From positions 1 through 11,919 of the forward strand of contig CAZPQL010000077.1 of the NCBI GenBank assembly GCA_964588725.1: DNA of 11,919 bases, written 5' to 3'. The notes below the pieces were generated by a model. The model was given only the letters and a program-made list of their open reading frames with translations, was not told the DNA's origin and did not search any database. Both the position numbers and the translations under genes were made by a program. Below are positions 1 to 5,341 of the stretch, in pieces (positions within the stretch are counted from its first letter, which is position 1; every line of letters starts with the position of its first letter). This DNA is from UBA5972 sp964588725 (GTDB lineage Bacteria; Pseudomonadota; Alphaproteobacteria; Rhodobacterales; Rhodobacteraceae).

Positions 1-219
1 AATCTGTACGTCTTCGCCAGCCTTGAAACTTGCCGGGTGAAAAACCTGCAACTCCAGCTCCAGCGCCTTGGCATGAACAGCGGTCAGCCGATCCTTTTTG
101 CCCCGCCCCGCCGGTCGCGGTGGCTGGCAATAAACGGCGACGATGTCGTGCTGTTCGTCCGACAGGGCCTGCAATGCCGGAACCGCGAAATCGGGGGAGC
201 CCATGAAAATGACGCGCAT
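1..219 (-). CDS. fmt: Methionyl-tRNA formyltransferase, N-terminal part (runs off left edge)
   Basis: Fmt transfers a formyl group from 10-formyltetrahydrofolate to Met-tRNA(fMet) in the cytoplasm before translation initiation. Only the first 73 codons are in the window; the gene continues past base 1. The start MRVIFMGSPDFAVPAL is the typical Fmt N-terminus (first strand of the Rossmann-like fold). The PPRPAGRGKK stretch matches the conserved loop near residue 40 that contacts the tRNA acceptor end in the E. coli enzyme. The catalytic Asn/His/Asp and the SLLP motif lie outside. The ATG is at 219-217, two bases after the TAA of the upstream def-like gene, with a purine-rich AGGGCAGG ribosome site in the end of that gene, so translation is probably coupled. 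No disruption is seen in the visible part. Confidence 0.95.
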   Translation of the reverse strand, partial: MRVIFMGSPDFAVPALQALSDEQHDIVAVYCQPPRPAGRGKKDRLTAVHAKALELELQVFHPASFKAGEDVQI

Positions 220-221
220 GA

Positions 222-728
222 TTACCTGCCCTTTTTGGCCAGTTTAGCTGATTTCGCCACCAGCATCCTGCGTTTTGTGGCACTTAGGTGATCAAAACAC
301 ATCCGGCCGTTCAGATGGTCGATCTGGTGTTGCACCGACGTAGCCCAGAGGCCGACGAAATCCTGTTCAACGCTGTCGCCCTGCCCGTTCACAAAGCGCA
401 CGGTCACCGCACGGGGGCGCTTTATTTTGGCGCTCACGCCCGGCAGGTTCGGGCTGCCTTCGCTGTACCAACGCATTTTTTCCGACGCGTACAGTATTTC
501 GGGATTGGCCATACGCAACGGCTGATCCTTGGTGTCTGAACAATCCACCACCGCCAGACGCCGCACGACGCCGATCTGACAAGCGGCCAATCCGACCCCC
601 GGCATTGCGTACATCGTATCAAGCATGTCCTGCCAGACGTCCTGCACGGCGTCGTCCACTTTCTCTACCGTGTCGCAGAGAGTTCGCAACCGCTTGTCGG
701 GATAGCGGATAAAGGAACGGACCGTCAT
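222..728 (-). CDS. Peptide deformylase-like protein lacking catalytic residues
   Basis: This 168-aa protein is a full-length paralogue of the deformylase encoded just upstream, with the same fold-defining stretches throughout. Motif 1 is kept (GVGLAACQ, residues 44-51). Motif 2, which is EGCLS in active enzymes, reads EGSPN (90-94), so the metal-ligand Cys is Ser92. Motif 3, HExxH, reads HQIDH (134-138), so the catalytic Glu is Gln135. The two His ligands remain. Loss of both the thiolate ligand and the general acid/base argues strongly against normal deformylase activity. The reading frame is intact and sits one base after def and two bases before fmt, so it is expressed with them and looks selected rather than decaying. 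A binding, regulatory or ribosome-associated role is possible; none can be named from sequence. The C-terminus is Lys-rich, as in the active copy. Confidence 0.9.
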   Translation of the reverse strand: MTVRSFIRYPDKRLRTLCDTVEKVDDAVQDVWQDMLDTMYAMPGVGLAACQIGVVRRLAVVDCSDTKDQPLRMANPEILYASEKMRWYSEGSPNLPGVSAKIKRPRAVTVRFVNGQGDSVEQDFVGLWATSVQHQIDHLNGRMCFDHLSATKRRMLVAKSAKLAKKGR

Positions 729-729
729 A

Positions 730-1248
730 TCAGGCGCGCGCCTTTTCCTTTTTCAGCTTCTTCATTTTGCCGGTGATCATGGCGCGTTTGACCTTGCTGA
801 GATAATCGATGAACAATGTGCCGTTCAGATGGTCGATTTCATGTTGAACGCAAGTCGCCCACATGCCGTCATAATGTTCTTCGCGTTGTTCACCGCTCGT
901 GTCGGTGAACGTTACCCTGACTTCGGCGGGGCGCGTGACTTCCTCGTACATTTCGGGAATGGACAGGCAACCTTCTTCATAGGTATTCAGCGCCTCCGAA
1001 GACCAGACGACCGTGGGGTTGAACAAAGCGACCGGTGCGGGATCTTCGTCTTTGGCTGTGCAATCCATGACGATCAGGCGTTTGAGCACCCCGATCTGAG
1101 GTGCAGCCAGCCCGATGCCCGGCGCGTCCTGCATGGTGGCGATCATGTCTTCGGCAAGCGCACGCAAGCCGTCGGTGATCGACGCCACAGGGGCGCAAAC
1201 TTTTTTCAATCTGGGATCCGGGTGGATCAATATGGGGCGTATGGTCAT
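730..1248 (-). CDS. def: Peptide deformylase (active-type)
   Basis: Def is an Fe(II)-dependent hydrolase that removes the formyl group from the initiator Met of nascent chains at the ribosome exit. All three motifs are intact in the 172-aa protein: GIGLAAPQ (44-51), EGCLS (92-96, metal ligand Cys94) and HEIDH (136-140, catalytic Glu137). Length and the basic C-terminal tail (KKLKKEKARA) are normal for the family. The start is set at ATG 1248-1246, giving MTIRPILIHPDPRL, the usual N-terminus. The frame stays open 141 codons further upstream, but that part is antisense to the membrane-protein gene and has no deformylase similarity. No clear ribosome site precedes the ATG, and a possible leaderless promoter is noted separately. 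It heads a def / def-like / fmt cluster with gaps of one and two bases. Confidence 0.95.
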   Translation of the reverse strand: MTIRPILIHPDPRLKKVCAPVASITDGLRALAEDMIATMQDAPGIGLAAPQIGVLKRLIVMDCTAKDEDPAPVALFNPTVVWSSEALNTYEEGCLSIPEMYEEVTRPAEVRVTFTDTSGEQREEHYDGMWATCVQHEIDHLNGTLFIDYLSKVKRAMITGKMKKLKKEKARA

Positions 1249-1283
1249 GGGGGTGATGTAACGCTGCGGTTTGAATTGATCAA
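1249..1283 (-). promoter_or_regulatory. Possible leaderless promoter of the def cluster
   Basis: On the minus strand TTGATC (1283-1278) and TACATC (1260-1255) are separated by 17 bases. Transcription starting about seven bases after the second hexamer would begin at the A of the def ATG (1248). That agrees with the missing Shine-Dalgarno sequence: only ACCCCC lies before the ATG. The hexamers match the consensus at only 4/6 and 3/6, so this is a weak inference. Confidence 0.25.
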
Positions 1284-1295
1284 CCGTTTGAATTG
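1269..1295. repeat. Two 10-bp direct repeats (GTTTGAATTG) in the divergent region
   Basis: GTTTGAATTG occurs at 1269-1278 and again at 1286-1295, a 17-base period. A shorter copy, TTTGAAT, follows at 1312-1318. They lie between def and the divergent membrane-protein gene and overlap the predicted def promoter. They might be half-sites for a regulator, or simply AT-rich promoter sequence. Confidence 0.35.
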
Positions 1296-1310
1296 TAACC
1301 TTGACGTTAC
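1295..1310. promoter_or_regulatory. Palindromic operator candidate 1 (GTAAC-N6-GTTAC)
   Basis: GTAACCTTGACGTTAC has perfect 5-bp arms around CTTGAC. Its middle contains the best -35 element for the downstream gene (TTGACG, 1301-1306), so protein bound here would block RNA polymerase. The same arms recur in a second site centred 33 bases downstream, close to three helical turns. A third half-site, GTAAC, lies at 1258-1262 next to the def start. Confidence 0.6.
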
Positions 1311-1329
1311 ATTTGAATCGTCTTAAAGT
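1301..1329 (+). promoter_or_regulatory. Predicted promoter of the membrane protein / XRE pair
   Basis: TTGACG (1301-1306, 5/6 match to the sigma-70 -35) is followed after 17 bases by TAAAGT (1324-1329, 4/6 match to the -10). The predicted start near 1336 falls inside the second palindrome. Both core elements therefore overlap operator candidates, the arrangement expected for an autorepressed promoter. Confidence 0.5.
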
Positions 1330-1343
1330 AACCCCTAGGTTAC
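1328..1343. promoter_or_regulatory. Palindromic operator candidate 2 (GTAACC-N4-GGTTAC)
   Basis: GTAACCCCTAGGTTAC has perfect 6-bp arms around CCTA and shares its arms with site 1. It overlaps the end of the predicted -10 element and the likely transcription start. It ends two bases before the strong ribosome site AAAGGAG (1345-1351) of the gene at 1358. Confidence 0.6.
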
Positions 1344-1357
1344 AAAAGGAGATCGCC

Positions 1358-1762
1358 ATGAACGCCACAACCATCGCCACCATTCGCAACGGCAGCTTTA
1401 GCCTGCTTGGATTGGTTCTGCTCGGATATGCGCTTGCTGTGCTGTTCGTGGGCCGCCCCGACCCAATGCCTCCCTGGGTTCCCGGATTGGCGGGCGCGCT
1501 GACCGCCTTGGTCGTTACACTGATTTCGCGCCTCAACACGCGTGCCGCTGTCTCTGTGGCGTGGGATGAATTGACAAGGTCAGAGTGGGCCCGCTCCCTG
1601 CGCGGCGGGTATTGGATGGCCGTCTGGATGTATGCGGCTTTCGGTCTGGCGCTGTTCAACGACATCGTCACTTACCCGCAAGCTTTTGCCGCCATGGGCA
1701 CCTTGACCGGCGCGGCGCCCTGCCTGTTGTTCCTGCGGGCATGGATCAAGGGACGGGTGTGA
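1358..1762 (+). CDS. Small four-helix membrane protein, paired with XRE regulator
   Basis: I do not recognise a named family. The 134-aa product has four hydrophobic segments (about residues 13-31, 38-57, 84-102 and 108-127). Between helices 2 and 3 is a charged segment with WDELTRSEWARSLRGG (residues 69-84), and the C-terminus is basic. The frame is open back to 1301, but ATG 1358 is chosen because AAAGGAG lies six bases before it and the palindromes and promoter lie just upstream. Its TGA shares a base with the ATG of the XRE gene, so the two are translationally coupled. Small integral membrane proteins encoded with short XRE regulators are a recurrent but mostly uncharacterised arrangement. 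A sensor or antagonist partner of the regulator, or a membrane-stress protein, are possibilities; none is demonstrated here. Confidence 0.8.
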   Translation: MNATTIATIRNGSFSLLGLVLLGYALAVLFVGRPDPMPPWVPGLAGALTALVVTLISRLNTRAAVSVAWDELTRSEWARSLRGGYWMAVWMYAAFGLALFNDIVTYPQAFAAMGTLTGAAPCLLFLRAWIKGRV

Positions 1763-1971
1763 TGGGTGGGCTGCGAAATTCGCTCAAGGCGCATCGCAAA
1801 AAACAGGACCTGACACAGGCGCAGCTTGCCGAATTGACGCATGTGTCGCGCAAAACCATCAACACAATCGAAAACGCGGTTTTTATTCCCTCGACAATAT
1901 TGTCGCTTCGTATTGCCCGCGCTCTGAACACCAGCGTGCACGACATTTTCGCGCTTGAAGAGGACGTCTGA
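1762..1971 (+). CDS. XRE/Cro-family (YozG-like) transcriptional regulator, 69 aa
   Basis: A minimal DNA-binding protein consisting of one helix-turn-helix domain. LKAHRKKQDLTQAQLAELTH (residues 8-27) gives helices 1 and 2, VSRKTINTIENA (28-39) the recognition helix, and LSLRIARALNTSVHDIFALE (47-66) the C-terminal helices. The last ends in the DIF signature usual for this short class. No sensor or dimerisation domain is added, so any signal would come through dimer formation or a partner. ATG 1762 overlaps the TGA of the membrane-protein gene (TGATG), with AAGGGACGG upstream. The two GTAAC/GTTAC palindromes before the operon are the natural candidate binding sites, consistent with negative autoregulation. 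That link is inference from position and symmetry. Confidence 0.9.
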   Translation: MGGLRNSLKAHRKKQDLTQAQLAELTHVSRKTINTIENAVFIPSTILSLRIARALNTSVHDIFALEEDV

Positions 1972-1980
1972 ACACTTAGG

Positions 1981-2003
1981 TTGGCTTCCAAAGAGGGAGC
2001 CAA
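1981..2003 (+). promoter_or_regulatory. Hairpin enclosing the patB ribosome binding site
   Basis: TTGGCTTCC (1981-1989) pairs with GGGAGCCAA (1995-2003), giving nine pairs including one G-U, around the loop AAAGA. The 3' arm contains the GGGAG / GAGG ribosome site, and the patB ATG follows five bases later. There is no U-run after the stem on either strand, so a terminator is unlikely. A fold that limits patB translation is the better reading. Confidence 0.4.
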
Positions 2004-2007
2004 AAAT

Positions 2008-3180
2008 ATGAACTTCGACGAGATCATCGACTTTCGCGGCACACATTCGGCCAAATGGGATAGTATTGGCGCCAATTATGGCATCGACGCTGACGATGCG
2101 CTGGCCATGTGGGTGGCAGATATGGATTTCCGCCCGCCCAAATGTGTTGCCGATGAAGTCGCGCGCATGGCGGCAAACGATCACTTCACCTATTTTGGCG
2201 ACGACGCAGCCTATCGCAACGCCATTGTCTGGTGGATGAAAACCCGTCACGGCTGGGAAATTGCGCCCGAATGGATTTTCAGCGTGCACGGGCTGGGCAA
2301 TGGGGTCGGACTTTGCGTCGATACATATACGAAACCCGGCGACGCGGTTTTGATATTCACGCCAATTTATCACACGTTCGCCCGCGTCATCAAAGCGGCG
2401 GATCGTCATGTCACCGAATGCGCGCTGAAGAATAACAACGGGCGCTACGAAATGGATCTGGACGCGGCAAAAGCCTGTCTGACGGGGCGCGAGAAAATGG
2501 TGATCCTGTGCTCGCCGCACAATCCCGGCGGCATGGTCTGGGGCGTGGATGAACTGCTTGCTTTGGCGGATTTCTGCGCGGAGCACGATCTGATCATTGT
2601 TTCCGACGAAATCCATCAGGATCTGGTGTTTGGCGACGCAAATCACACGGTCACGCCTTTGGCCGCGCCCCATGCGGTCGCGCGCACGGTGGTTATGAAC
2701 GCGATAAGCAAAACTTTTAACCTGGCTGGCGTGCACACGGGCAACGTTATCATTCAGGATTCTGATTTGCGGGCGCGCTTTGCCAAACGTATGGCGGCAC
2801 TGAATATTTCGCCCAACCGATTTGGATCACACGTGGTCAGCGTCGCTTATTCGCCCGAAGGGGCACAATGGGTCGACAGCGTCTGCGCCTATTTGCAGGA
2901 AAACCACAGGGTTTTGAACGAAGGTCTTGCGGAAATTCCGGGCGTCAAACCTGTACAGATGTCTGCGACCTATCTGGCGTGGGTTGATTTTTCAGATACC
3001 GGACTTTCGGTTGGCGAAATAAAGCAACGCATAAACAAACAGGCGCGCATTGTGGTCAATTACGGCGAAACGTTTGGTTTGGGCGGCGAAAATTTCATGC
3101 GGTTCAATATCGCCTGCCCGAAAAGCCGCGTGCAGGAGGCAGTCGCACGTATGCAAGCGGCATTCGCTGATTTGCAATAG
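2008..3180 (+). CDS. patB: PLP-dependent C-S lyase, MalY/PatB family (cystathionine beta-lyase type)
   Basis: A 390-aa fold-type I PLP enzyme, close in length to E. coli MalY (390) and B. subtilis PatB (387). These cleave the C-S bond of cystathionine or cysteine conjugates, giving a thiol, pyruvate and ammonia. Visible hallmarks are the N-terminal AMWVADMDF typical of this family, SPHNPGG (PLP-contacting Asn172), SDEIHQDLVF (Asp200, pyridine nitrogen) and NAISKTFNLAG with the Schiff-base Lys235. The C-terminal MRFNIACP supplies the Arg that binds the substrate carboxylate. An in-frame TTG at 1981 is rejected in favour of ATG 2008, which has AGGGAG upstream and gives the usual MNFDEIIDFRGT start. 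The gene follows the XRE regulator by 36 bases, which hold only the hairpin. Exact substrate (methionine route or DMSP/volatile-sulfur thiols) cannot be told. Confidence in the family is high. Confidence 0.92.
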   Translation: MNFDEIIDFRGTHSAKWDSIGANYGIDADDALAMWVADMDFRPPKCVADEVARMAANDHFTYFGDDAAYRNAIVWWMKTRHGWEIAPEWIFSVHGLGNGVGLCVDTYTKPGDAVLIFTPIYHTFARVIKAADRHVTECALKNNNGRYEMDLDAAKACLTGREKMVILCSPHNPGGMVWGVDELLALADFCAEHDLIIVSDEIHQDLVFGDANHTVTPLAAPHAVARTVVMNAISKTFNLAGVHTGNVIIQDSDLRARFAKRMAALNISPNRFGSHVVSVAYSPEGAQWVDSVCAYLQENHRVLNEGLAEIPGVKPVQMSATYLAWVDFSDTGLSVGEIKQRINKQARIVVNYGETFGLGGENFMRFNIACPKSRVQEAVARMQAAFADLQ

Positions 3181-3229
3181 CGCCTCGATCCGGCCATTGT
3201 CAAAATCCCCGATCTGGCCTACCGAGGCG
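3181..3229 (+). other. Two-part hairpin between patB and mcl1
   Basis: CGCCTCG (3181-3187) pairs with CGAGGCG (3223-3229). Inside it GGCCA (3192-3196) pairs with TGGCC (3215-3219), leaving an 18-base loop. It starts directly after the patB stop codon and ends 26 bases before the mcl1 ATG. No T-run follows, so it is not a classic intrinsic terminator. It could stabilise mRNA ends, attenuate, or assist Rho. Confidence 0.4.
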
Positions 3230-3255
3230 GACAGATCATTAGCGAAAGTCAAACC

Positions 3256-4230
3256 ATGAGTTTCACCACCCAGCCCGCCGCGCCCGCACGCTCTAACCGC
3301 TGTCAATTGTTCGGACCGGCGTCGCGCGACGAACTGATCCCTAAAATGGCTGCGTCGGCCGCCGATGTGATCAATCTGGATTTAGAAGACAGCGTGGCAC
3401 CCGGCGACAAGGCCAAAGCGCGCAAAAATGCCATTGAGGCGATCAACGATGTGGATTGGGGCGATAAATACCTGTCAGTACGCATCAACGGGCTGGACGG
3501 GCCGCACTGGTACAGGGACGTGGTTGACTTGTTGGAAAACGCTGGCGACCGGCTTGACCAGATCATGATACCTATGGTGGGAAACGCCAGCGATATCTAT
3601 GCAGTGGACGCTTTGGTCAGTTCGATCGAATTGGCAAAGGGGCGCAGGAAACCCATCAGCTTTGAAGCGATTATCGAAACCTCTGCTGGACTGGTGCATG
3701 TGAATGAAATCGCTGCCGCCAGCCCCCGGATGCAGGCGCTGTCGCTGGGCGGCGCCGATTACGCGGCCTCGATGGGGATGCAGACCGTGGGCATTGGTGG
3801 CACGCAATCGAATTATTATATGTTGGAAAACGGCGAACCGGGATCGGATCGCGCGGTGCACTGGCCCGACCCGTGGCATATGGTGACGGTGGCAATCGTC
3901 GCCGCGTGCCGCACTTACGGGTTGATGGCGGTTGACGGGCCGTTTGGCGATATTTCCGACGACGAAGGCTATCGCGCGCAGGCGCGGCGTTGTGCTACTC
4001 TGGGGATGTCGGGTAAATGGGCGATACATCCCAAACAAATTGCACTGGCCAACGAGGTGTTCACGCCATCCGATGCACAGGTTGCCGAAGCCAAAGACAT
4101 TCTTGCCGCCATGGCCAAAGCCACGGCTGCGGGCCAGGGTGCCACGGTGTATAAAGGCAAACTGATCGATATTGCCTCGATCAAACAGGCCGAAGTAATT
4201 GTGCGACAGGCCGAAATGATCAAAGGTTAG
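3256..4230 (+). CDS. mcl1: L-malyl-CoA / beta-methylmalyl-CoA lyase
   Basis: A CitE-type TIM-barrel CoA lyase of 324 aa, recognised by strong resemblance to R. sphaeroides Mcl1 (318 aa). Mcl1 reversibly splits (3S)-malyl-CoA into acetyl-CoA and glyoxylate, and beta-methylmalyl-CoA into propionyl-CoA and glyoxylate. It thus serves acetate assimilation by the ethylmalonyl-CoA pathway. Arg76 (SVRINGLD), Mg-binding Glu141 (FEAIIETSAG) and Asp168 (LGGADYAASMG) sit at the same numbers as in the R. sphaeroides enzyme. Asp305 in LIDIASIKQ would be the lid base, shifted by a six-residue insertion. That insertion lies near residues 191-203, before HWPDPWH. AIHPKQ (256-261) is a usual CitE-family motif. 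ATG 3256 has only a weak purine stretch upstream. accA follows 14 bases later. A malyl-CoA thioesterase (Mcl2) is less likely given the match to Mcl1. Confidence 0.92.
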   Translation: MSFTTQPAAPARSNRCQLFGPASRDELIPKMAASAADVINLDLEDSVAPGDKAKARKNAIEAINDVDWGDKYLSVRINGLDGPHWYRDVVDLLENAGDRLDQIMIPMVGNASDIYAVDALVSSIELAKGRRKPISFEAIIETSAGLVHVNEIAAASPRMQALSLGGADYAASMGMQTVGIGGTQSNYYMLENGEPGSDRAVHWPDPWHMVTVAIVAACRTYGLMAVDGPFGDISDDEGYRAQARRCATLGMSGKWAIHPKQIALANEVFTPSDAQVAEAKDILAAMAKATAAGQGATVYKGKLIDIASIKQAEVIVRQAEMIKG

Positions 4231-4244
4231 CAAAGGGCACCGCC

Positions 4245-5210
4245 ATGCAGAATTATCTGGAATTTGAAAAACCGCTGGCCGAGATCGAAGGCAAGGCCGA
4301 AGAATTGCGGGCCTTGGCGCGTGGCAATTCAGAAATGGACGTAGAGGACGAAGCGGCGGCGCTGGACAAAAAGGCCTCCGATTTGCTGGTTGATCTTTAC
4401 GCCAAAAACCTGACGCCGTGGCGAAAGTGCCAGATTGCCCGTCACCCCGACCGCCCGCATTGCAAAGACTATATATCGGCTTTGTTCACCGAATATGTGC
4501 CCCTGTCCGGCGATCGGAATTTCGCCGACGATCACGCCGTCATGGGTGGACTGGCGCGGTTCAACGGCACGCCCGTCGTGGTCATCGGCCACGAAAAAGG
4601 CTTTGACACCAAATCTAGGCTGGAACGCAATTTCGGCATGGCCCGTCCCGAAGGGTACCGCAAGGCCATCCGGCTCATGGATCTTGCGGACCGTTTTGGC
4701 CTGCCGATTATCACGCTGATCGATACAACCGGTGCCTACCCTGGGCGCGGCGCCGAAGAACGTGGACAGTCCGAAGCGATTGCCAGGTCCACCGAGAAAT
4801 GCATGCAAGTGACCGTGCCTTTGATCGCTGTAATCATAGGCGAAGGGGGTTCCGGTGGCGCAGTGGCATTTGCCGGTGCCGACCGTCTGGCGATGCTGGA
4901 ACATTCGGTCTATTCGGTTATTTCACCCGAAGGCTGCGCATCAATTCTGTGGAAAGACGCCACCAAAATGCGCGAAGCCGCCGAAGCCTTGCGCCTGACG
5001 GCACAGGATTTGTTGAAATTGGGCGTGGCCGATACGGTTATCGCCGAACCCGTTGGTGGGGCGCAGCGCGGCCAAAAAGAGACGATAGATGCAGTCGGTT
5101 CGACACTTGCCACGATGCTGGAAGAATTGCAGCCTATGCCGGCAAAAGATTTACTGGCGGCACGTCGCCGGAAGTTTCTGGAAATCGGCGCCAAGGGGCT
5201 GGCGGCTTAG
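4245..5210 (+). CDS. accA: Acetyl-CoA carboxylase carboxyltransferase subunit alpha
   Basis: AccA pairs with AccD (not in the window) to move the carboxyl group from carboxybiotin to acetyl-CoA, making malonyl-CoA, the first step of fatty-acid synthesis. At 321 aa it has normal length. It starts with the typical YLEFEKPLAEIEGKAEEL helix. It contains the crotonase-like core HEKGFDTKSRLERNFGM, LIDTTGAYPGRGAEERGQSEAIA and GEGGSGGAVAFAGADR (residues about 199-214, oxyanion loop), followed by VYSVISPEGCASILWKD. ATG 4245 is preceded by AAAGGG and lies 14 bases after the mcl1 stop, so the two are probably one transcript. The link fits acetyl-CoA use: Mcl1 makes or consumes acetyl-CoA, and AccA commits it to lipid. 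No anomaly is seen. Confidence 0.97.
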   Translation: MQNYLEFEKPLAEIEGKAEELRALARGNSEMDVEDEAAALDKKASDLLVDLYAKNLTPWRKCQIARHPDRPHCKDYISALFTEYVPLSGDRNFADDHAVMGGLARFNGTPVVVIGHEKGFDTKSRLERNFGMARPEGYRKAIRLMDLADRFGLPIITLIDTTGAYPGRGAEERGQSEAIARSTEKCMQVTVPLIAVIIGEGGSGGAVAFAGADRLAMLEHSVYSVISPEGCASILWKDATKMREAAEALRLTAQDLLKLGVADTVIAEPVGGAQRGQKETIDAVGSTLATMLEELQPMPAKDLLAARRRKFLEIGAKGLAA

Positions 5211-5242
5211 GCAAACTGTTCCCCATATACAGTATTTCGCGC

Positions 5243-5281
5243 GTTGATTAAGACGCCGTCAGCTGAGTCTGATGGATCAAC
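5243..5281. terminator. Imperfect hairpin 1 in the accA/plsC convergent spacer
   Basis: GTTGAT (5243-5248) pairs with ATCAAC (5276-5281), and AGAC (5251-5254) with GTCT (5267-5270), with small internal bulges. It lies between convergent genes, where a two-way terminator is expected. No U-tract follows on either strand, so the call is tentative. Confidence 0.3.
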
Positions 5282-5296
5282 AAACCTTCTACCACC

Positions 5297-5326
5297 CACA
5301 AGCGTTGGCGCAACGGCGCTGTTGTG
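5297..5326. terminator. Imperfect hairpin 2 in the accA/plsC convergent spacer
   Basis: CACAA (5297-5301) can pair with TTGTG (5322-5326), and inside it CGTTG (5303-5307) with CAACG (5311-5315) around a GCG loop. It lies just beyond the plsC stop codon. As with hairpin 1 there is no U-run, so it may be a Rho-assisted or minor terminator. Nothing else is visible in the 131-base spacer. Confidence 0.3.
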
Positions 5327-5341
5327 AGGATTGCAAGAAAA

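Noticed and set aside
732..743. Perfect 12-bp palindrome AGGCGCGCGCCT at the def / def-like junction
   Set aside because: It is formed by the last def codons (Lys-Ala-Arg-Ala) in GC-rich sequence and has no loop. It may be fortuitous.
1249..1671. In-frame N-terminal extension of def by 141 codons
   Set aside because: It is antisense to the membrane-protein gene, shows no deformylase similarity, and the family N-terminus begins exactly at ATG 1248.
1672..2736. Long minus-strand open frame (354 codons) opposite the XRE gene and patB
   Set aside because: It covers strongly recognised plus-strand genes, its translation is rich in His/Arg/Gly with no recognisable fold, and it has no support from context.
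3197..3225. Possible mcl1 promoter (TTGTCA, 17 bases, TACCGA)
   Set aside because: The -35 is fair, but the -10 matches at only two positions and the sequence is part of the hairpin, so I did not call it.
3475..4233. Minus-strand open frame (252 codons) opposite mcl1
   Set aside because: It is a codon-bias shadow of mcl1, whose product is recognised along its whole length.
5211..5341. Possible small gene or RNA in the accA/plsC spacer
   Set aside because: No frame with a start, ribosome site and family resemblance was found. Only the two imperfect hairpins stand out, which fit a convergent terminator zone.
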